This document shows positions 52,480-56,657 of a DNA stretch of 56,657 nt, in pieces. The notes below the pieces were generated by a model that was not told the DNA's origin, searched no databases, and saw only the letters and a list, made by a program, of their open reading frames with translations. The position numbers were made by a program, and so were the translations under genes. Each line of letters starts with the position of its first letter. The stretch's first letter is position 1. The stretch comes from an uncultured Lentisphaerota bacterium. GTDB taxonomy: Bacteria; Verrucomicrobiota; Lentisphaeria; Oligosphaerales; CAITYL01. The stretch is taken from contig CAIXRA010000014.1 in assembly GCA_903921725.1 (NCBI GenBank), positions 1 through 56,657 on the forward strand, read 5' to 3'.

Positions 52480-55239
52480 TCATTCCAGATCAAACAGCAT
52501 CTGCTGTGCGGGCGGAACCGACGGCAGGGCTGGCGTGGATTCCTCTTCCGCCCGGCGCTCGGCCTTAGGCTTCCGCCCCCGCGGAACCGCGGCCGCCAAA
52601 GACCTATCGGCCTCTTCCCGTCCACCCTTACCTTCGTTGAATGTTGGGCGTTGGACATTGGGCGTTGAATGTTCTTCTCCATTGCCGCCTGACTGCCCGA
52701 CCGCCCGACTGTCCGAATGTTCTGGGTTCTGCGTTCGGCCTTCCACCGCCACGCCATTTCTCGGCTTGTGCTTCGCCAGCTTCGGCTGCCCCACTTCGTT
52801 GATGGCGTTCCCTTCGAGATTGTCCAGGATCTCCCGCGCCCGGCCGAGCACCTGCCGCGGCAGCCCCGCCAGCCGTGCGACCTGGATGCCGTAGCTCTGG
52901 TCCGCGCCGCCCGGCACGATTTTGCGCAGGAAGATCACTTTGTCCTCCCACTCGCGCACCGCCACGTTGTAGTTCTTCACGCCCTTCATCGTCAGCGCCA
53001 GCTCGGTCAGTTCATGGTAGTGCGTCGCGAAAAGCGTCCGCGCCTTCACCAGCGGATTGTCGTGCAGGAACTCCGCAATCGCCCACGCCAGGCTCAGCCC
53101 GTCGAACGTGCTCGTGCCGCGCCCGACCTCGTCCAGCACGATCAGGCTCGCCGGCGTCGCGTTGTTTAGGATGTTTGCCGTCTCCACCATCTCGACCATG
53201 AACGTGGACTGCCCGCGCGAAATGTCGTCCGCCGCGCCGATGCGCGTGAAGATGCGGTCCACCATGCCGACCGTGGCCGAGGCCGCCGGCACGAAACTGC
53301 CCATCTGCGCCAGGATCACCAGCAGCGCGGTCTGCCGGATGTAGGTGCTCTTGCCGGCCATGTTCGGGCCGGTGATAATCAGCAGCTGGTTCTCCGCCGT
53401 GTCCAGCAGCACGTCGTTCGGCACGAAGCGCGTCTCCTGCATCAGCGCGTCGAGCACCGGATGCCGACCGTCGCGAATATCGATCTCCGTGCCGCCGGTG
53501 AGCTTCGGCCGCACGTAGCGGTGGCGCACCGCCACGTCCGCCAGCGCCGCGACCACGTCCAACGCCGCCAGCGCCCGCGCGATTCCCTGAATCGTCGCCG
53601 TCTCGCGCACCACCGCCTCGCGTAGCTCTTGGAACAGCTCGTACTCCAGCGCCTTGCTCTTCTCCTCCGAACCCAAAATTTTGTCCTCGATCTCCTTCAG
53701 CTCCGGCGTGATGAAGCGCTCCGCGTTCACCATCGTCTGCTTGCGGATGTACTCCGCCGGCACCTGGTCGAGGTTCGCCTTCGTGATCTCGATGAAATAG
53801 CCGAACACCTGGTTGAAGCGCACCTTCAGCGACTTGATCCCCGTGCGCTCAATCTCCTTCACCTGGATCGCCGCGATCCAGTTCTTCCCCTCCGTCGCCG
53901 CCTTGCGGAGTTCGTCGAGGTGCTCGTTGTATCCCTCGCGAATCATGCCGCCGTCCTTCAGCGCCAGCGGCGGCTCGTCCACCACCGCGCGCCGGATCAG
54001 GTCCGCCAGCTCGTTCATATCCACCAACCCCTTGCGGAGTTCGCACAGCAGGTCCGCCTTCGCGTCGCCGACGATGGCGCGGATGCCCGGCACCGCCGCC
54101 AGCCCCGCCTGCAACGCCACCAGGTCGCGCGCGTTCGCGTTGCCCACGCAGAGCCGCGCCACCGTCCGCTCCAGATCGCGCACCGCGCCCAGTGCCTCGC
54201 GGAGTTCGCACAGCAGCATCGAATCCTGCGTGAAGGTCTCCACCGCGTCCAGCCGCCGTCCGATCAGTTCCGGCGAGCGCAGCGGCCGTAGCAGCCAGTC
54301 GCGCAGCAGCCGGCTGCCCATCGGCGTCACCGTCTGGTTCAGCACCGCGAACAGCGTCGCGTTCTTCGAGTCCGTGAAGATCGAGTCCACCAGCTCCAGA
54401 TTCCGCTGCGAGATGCGGTCCAGAATCATGTAGTCGTCCGGCTGATAGACCTGCATGCGCGTAATCTGCGCCGCCTCCTGCCGCAGGTTGTTCTGCGCGT
54501 ACCCCAGCACCGCACCCGCGGCGGAAACCGCCAGCGGCAGATCCCGACAGCCGAAGCCGTCCAGCGTCATCACCCCGAGCTGCTTGCAGAGCCGCTCCCG
54601 GCACACTTCAAAGTCGAACTGCCAGTCCTCCTGCGCCGACCAGACCATGCGCGCCGGCGCGTCCGGCAACCCGTCCGCCTTCTCGCAGCCGTCCTTCCAC
54701 GACTGCGGCGCGATGCACTCCGCCGGCGCGACCCGGTTCAGCTCCGTCTCCAGCGCCTGACGCCCCGCAATTTCCGTCACCCGGAACTCGCCCGTGCTCA
54801 CATCCAGCAACGCCAGCCCGTAGCGGTCCTTGCCTGGAAAAAGAGCCGCCAGAAAATTACTGCGGCCGGACTGCAGCACGTTCTCCTCAATCACCGTCCC
54901 CGGCGTGATGATCTTGGTCACCGCGCGCTTCACCAGCCCCTTGGCCAGCTTCGGATCCTCAATCTGCTCCGCGATGGCGACCTTGGCGCCCGCCGCCAGC
55001 AGCGCCGCCACATAATTCTGCAGCGCGTGGTACGGCACCCCGCACATCGGCACCCCGGCGCGGGCGGTGAGCACCACGTCCATCAGCGGCGCCGCCCGCC
55101 GCGCGTCCTCGAAGAACAGTTCGTAGAAATCGCCCATGCGGAACAGCAGAATCGCGTCGGCCGGAATCTCCGACTTCGCCTGCATGTACTGCCGCATCGC
55201 CGGGGTCAGCGCGTTTAGATTAACTGTGGGTTCGGACAT
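52480..55239 (-). CDS. mutS: DNA mismatch repair protein MutS with repeat-bearing C-terminal linker
   Basis: A 919-residue MutS1. The mismatch-binding region is MRQYMQAKSEIPADAILLFRMGDFYELF, with the Phe-x-Glu wedge (F-Y-E). Connector, lever and clamp follow, then the ATPase with Walker A GPNMAGKST, DEVGRGTSTFDG and THYHEL. After the ATPase, the linker before the final helix (PAQQMLFDLE) holds about 50 residues (VEGRTQNPEHSDSRAVGQ..., HSTPNVQRPTFNE) encoded by an intergenic repeat family. The frame is intact. The ATG at 55239 has AAGG 8 nt upstream and suits the family better than one 5 codons earlier. A REP copy lies 67 bp upstream. Confidence 0.96.
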   Translation of the reverse strand: MSEPTVNLNALTPAMRQYMQAKSEIPADAILLFRMGDFYELFFEDARRAAPLMDVVLTARAGVPMCGVPYHALQNYVAALLAAGAKVAIAEQIEDPKLAKGLVKRAVTKIITPGTVIEENVLQSGRSNFLAALFPGKDRYGLALLDVSTGEFRVTEIAGRQALETELNRVAPAECIAPQSWKDGCEKADGLPDAPARMVWSAQEDWQFDFEVCRERLCKQLGVMTLDGFGCRDLPLAVSAAGAVLGYAQNNLRQEAAQITRMQVYQPDDYMILDRISQRNLELVDSIFTDSKNATLFAVLNQTVTPMGSRLLRDWLLRPLRSPELIGRRLDAVETFTQDSMLLCELREALGAVRDLERTVARLCVGNANARDLVALQAGLAAVPGIRAIVGDAKADLLCELRKGLVDMNELADLIRRAVVDEPPLALKDGGMIREGYNEHLDELRKAATEGKNWIAAIQVKEIERTGIKSLKVRFNQVFGYFIEITKANLDQVPAEYIRKQTMVNAERFITPELKEIEDKILGSEEKSKALEYELFQELREAVVRETATIQGIARALAALDVVAALADVAVRHRYVRPKLTGGTEIDIRDGRHPVLDALMQETRFVPNDVLLDTAENQLLIITGPNMAGKSTYIRQTALLVILAQMGSFVPAASATVGMVDRIFTRIGAADDISRGQSTFMVEMVETANILNNATPASLIVLDEVGRGTSTFDGLSLAWAIAEFLHDNPLVKARTLFATHYHELTELALTMKGVKNYNVAVREWEDKVIFLRKIVPGGADQSYGIQVARLAGLPRQVLGRAREILDNLEGNAINEVGQPKLAKHKPRNGVAVEGRTQNPEHSDSRAVGQSGGNGEEHSTPNVQRPTFNEGKGGREEADRSLAAAVPRGRKPKAERRAEEESTPALPSVPPAQQMLFDLE
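52637..52735. repeat. Dispersed repeat inside the mutS linker
   Basis: On the plus strand this stretch reads GAATGTTGGGCGTTGGACAT followed by TGGGCGTTGAATGTTC and CGACCGCCCGACTGTCCG. These are the 'NIQHPTSNIQHP' and 'SDCPTVR' type microrepeats widely spread in intergenic DNA of PVC and related bacteria. Here they are translated within mutS. Confidence 0.75.
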
Positions 55240-55305
55240 TTGGTTACCTTGCAAATCCTTGCATCCAATTTACCGGATAATTCGCCGTTTGCTTCCGGTG
55301 TGGCG

Positions 55306-55389
55306 CGCCCCGCTGGGGCACCGATTACTTTTCGTGTATTCCTGGGGTTTCACCCCAGGCTAACCAACGCTCGGCCCCTCCGGGGCGAA
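55306..55389 (-). repeat. REP-like element, inverted copy, upstream of mutS
   Basis: One unit in the orientation opposite to the arrays at 55474 and 56463. It has hairpins CCTGGGG...CCCCAGG and CCCC...GGGG and the conserved GGCTAACCAAC between them. It sits between mutS and the RAYT transposase. Confidence 0.8.
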
Positions 55390-55473
55390 TACCATTGGCA
55401 TATCTCGATATTACAACGTGACGAGGTTTGCCGACCGCGTCATTCCACCTGTATTTTTCTTCATCTCCATTTT

Positions 55474-55604
55474 CGCTCCGCCCCAGAGGGGCTGGCTGTT
55501 GGTTAGCCTGGGGTGGAACCCCAAGAAACCGCCTCCGCATCTTCGCTCCGCCCCAGAGGGGCTGGCTGTTGGTTAGCCTGGGGTGGAACCCCAGGAAAAC
55601 CATT
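55474..55604 (+). repeat. REP-like array, two direct copies (70-bp period)
   Basis: Two tandem units begin at 55474 and 55544 with CGCTCCGCCCCAGAGGGGCT. Each has two hairpins (GCCCC/GGGGC and CCTGGGGT/ACCCCAGG) joined by GGCTGTTGGTTAG. They end about 60 bp from the 3' end of the RAYT gene. Confidence 0.88.
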
Positions 55605-55664
55605 CCCCGTTTTCCGCCCCGGCGGGCCGGGCCTTTCACGTTGCCATCTCACATCCCACCGGAA

Positions 55665-56117
55665 TCAATCCCACAAATATTTTTCGTCGTACTTCACCTG
55701 ATACTTTGTCAACAATGCCAACACTTCCTGCTCGTATGTCATCCGCTGATGATGTTCCGCCTGACGGTTGATGTATTCGATCACACTATCCTTCCCGGAT
55801 TCGCTCACCGAAAAAATGCCATACCCCGCCTGCCACGCGAAAAACCGTTTCTGCGGAAATGTCTCATGCACCCACGCGGATGAACCCGCCTTCAAGTCCC
55901 GTAACATAATGGCTGCCGCCACCGCCGGTTTCATGTCCACGAGAAGATGTACATGATTCTCCACGCCTCCAATGCGCAAAAGGAACCCGAATTTATTGGA
56001 AACAATGGTCGCCATGTAGGCATGCAACCGGTTTGCCATGTCCGGCGTAATGTCCGGTGTGCGGTTCTTGGTGGAAAACACGATGTGCATCAACATCTTG
56101 TGGTACGTCTGTGCCAT
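55665..56117 (-). CDS. REP-associated tyrosine transposase (RAYT, IS200-like Y1)
   Basis: A 150-residue Y1 HUH enzyme. The metal-binding HxH is ENHVHLL (H55, H57). The RAYT signature WQAGYGIFSVS comes next, then the catalytic Y115 with Q119 in EYINRQ (Y-x3-Q). These proteins cut single-stranded DNA at REP palindromes and are normally domesticated single-copy genes. REP-like units in both orientations flank it closely, as expected for a REPtron. The ATG at 56117 is preferred because MAQTYHKMLMHIVFSTKNR is the usual start; an upstream frame runs into a REP copy. Length and residues look intact, so it may be active. Confidence 0.9.
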   Translation of the reverse strand: MAQTYHKMLMHIVFSTKNRTPDITPDMANRLHAYMATIVSNKFGFLLRIGGVENHVHLLVDMKPAVAAAIMLRDLKAGSSAWVHETFPQKRFFAWQAGYGIFSVSESGKDSVIEYINRQAEHHQRMTYEQEVLALLTKYQVKYDEKYLWD

Positions 56118-56147
56118 GGCGCGGTTTCTCCGGTTTGCGTTAGGTTT

Positions 56148-56235
56148 GGCGCACCCCATCCGGGGCGCTTATTGTTTCGCCAAGACCTGGGGTTGCACCC
56201 CAGGCTAACCGACGTTCGGCCCCTCCGGGGCGAAC
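56148..56235 (-). repeat. REP-like element, inverted copy, upstream of the RAYT gene
   Basis: A unit with CACCCCATCCGGGGCGC, CCTGGGGTTGCACCCCAGG and GGCTAACCGACG, opposite in orientation to the array at the window end. It begins about 31 bp upstream of the RAYT start codon. Confidence 0.8.
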
Positions 56236-56462
56236 ACCAGTAACACCATTGCCAACGGAAAAAATCGCTCCTTATTGCACAAACCAACTAGTTTTTATTC
56301 GCATCTTGGTGACATACCCCGACCCTTGGGTCGCTTGAGTTATCGGTAACGATATTGGTGTTTTGATACCCCGATTCTTGGGTCGGGGAGGTTTCATTCG
56401 TTCTTTCTTGTTGATGCATCTCCATTTCACGCATCTTCCGTTGTTCCATCTTTCCCATACAT
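56236..56462. other. AT-richer spacer with two short palindromes
   Basis: No gene is seen. Two related small palindromes occur, CCCCGACCCTTGGGTCG at about 56318-56334 and CCCCGATTCTTGGGTCGGGG at 56369-56388. Each is preceded by a GATA/CATA tract. They may be another small repeat family within the REP region. Confidence 0.45.
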
Positions 56463-56657
56463 CGCTCCGCCCCAGCGGGGCTGGCTGTTGGTTAGCCTGG
56501 GGTGGAACCCCAGGAAAACGCCTCCCGTATCTTCGCTCCGCCCCAGCGGGGCTGGCTGTTGGTTAGCCTGGGGTGGAACCCCAGGAAAACGCCTCCCGTA
56601 TCTTCGCTCCGCCCCAGCGGGGCTGGCTGTTGGTTAGCCTAGGGTGGAACCCCAGGA
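56463..56657 (+). repeat. REP-like array, 71-bp direct repeats running off the window
   Basis: Units begin at 56463, 56534 and 56605, a regular 71-bp period. Each has CGCTCCGCCCCAGCGGGGCT, GGCTGTTGGTTAGCCT and CCTGGGGTGGAACCCCAGG. Copies are almost identical; the last has one change (TAGGG for TGGGG near 56641). The array continues beyond the end, so copy number is unknown. Confidence 0.9.

Noticed and set aside
56463..56657. Possible CRISPR array at the window end
   Set aside because: The 71-bp units repeat almost entirely, leaving no unique spacers. Each has two hairpins of REP type and a RAYT gene is adjacent.

Overview
This is a GC-rich bacterial chromosome segment. The gene content points to the PVC superphylum, with Lentisphaerota/Kiritimatiellota-like bacteria the best guess. 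The reasons are a secreted sulfatase, large multidomain secreted carbohydrate-active proteins (DUF6288-, DUF5703-, DUF3472- and GHL10-like), B12 uptake under riboswitch control, and many short dispersed intergenic repeat families that also run into coding sequence. No rRNA, tRNA or CRISPR array was seen. The assignment is inference from gene content, not from a marker gene.

Layout. 1-1942: gene debris (frameshifted 3' remnants of an acyl-carrier domain gene and of clpB), a secreted cystatin-like protein, a small membrane protein and an inverted repeat cluster. 1943-7346 (minus): sulfatase and a very large membrane-anchored DUF6288-type protein. 7502-9582 (plus): polyprenyl diphosphate synthase and TatD nuclease. 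9579-13284: a B12 uptake unit consisting of promoter, cobalamin riboswitch with intrinsic terminator, btuB-like receptor and btuF-like lipoprotein. 13372-16822 (minus): RAM-domain protein, era, a TagA-type glycosyltransferase fused to two STAS-like domains, and tag. 16969-22174 (minus): a CrtI-like oxidoreductase and a giant DUF4175-like coiled-coil membrane protein. 22234-22585: a MITE-like element with 25-bp terminal inverted repeats and an 8-bp target duplication. 22737-24453: argG and panD, ending at an intrinsic terminator. 24790-29537: a lower-GC two-component island of two sensor kinases and a single-domain response regulator, followed by a broken receiver. 29805-38929: GHL10 lipoprotein, B12-binding radical SAM protein, purB, HNH protein, LplT-like MFS transporter and an acyltransferase-ACP fusion. 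39026-49542: a secreted polysaccharide-degradation cluster (dual esterase, DUF5703/LamG protein, GH2 with discoidin-like domain, DUF3472/PA14 protein). 49664-55239: DTW protein, Nramp transporter, rsmD and mutS. 55306 to the end: a RAYT transposase nested in REP arrays that continue past the window.

How the genes work together. The sulfatase, dual esterase, GH2 and DUF proteins fit stepwise desulfation, deacylation and hydrolysis of a complex sulfated or acetylated glycan outside the cytoplasm. The B12 unit supplies cobalamin, and a B12-binding radical SAM protein is encoded 20 kb away. LplT-like plus acyltransferase-ACP looks like a split form of lysophospholipid salvage.

Most distinctive signals. 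(1) A secreted cystatin-like protein with the QVVAG loop. (2) A TagA-STAS-STAS fusion. (3) Repeat or palindromic DNA carried in frame inside linkers of four conserved genes (tatD, btuF, the radical SAM gene and mutS). (4) A dispersed palindromic word, GCGGASTCCGC. (5) The REP/RAYT array.
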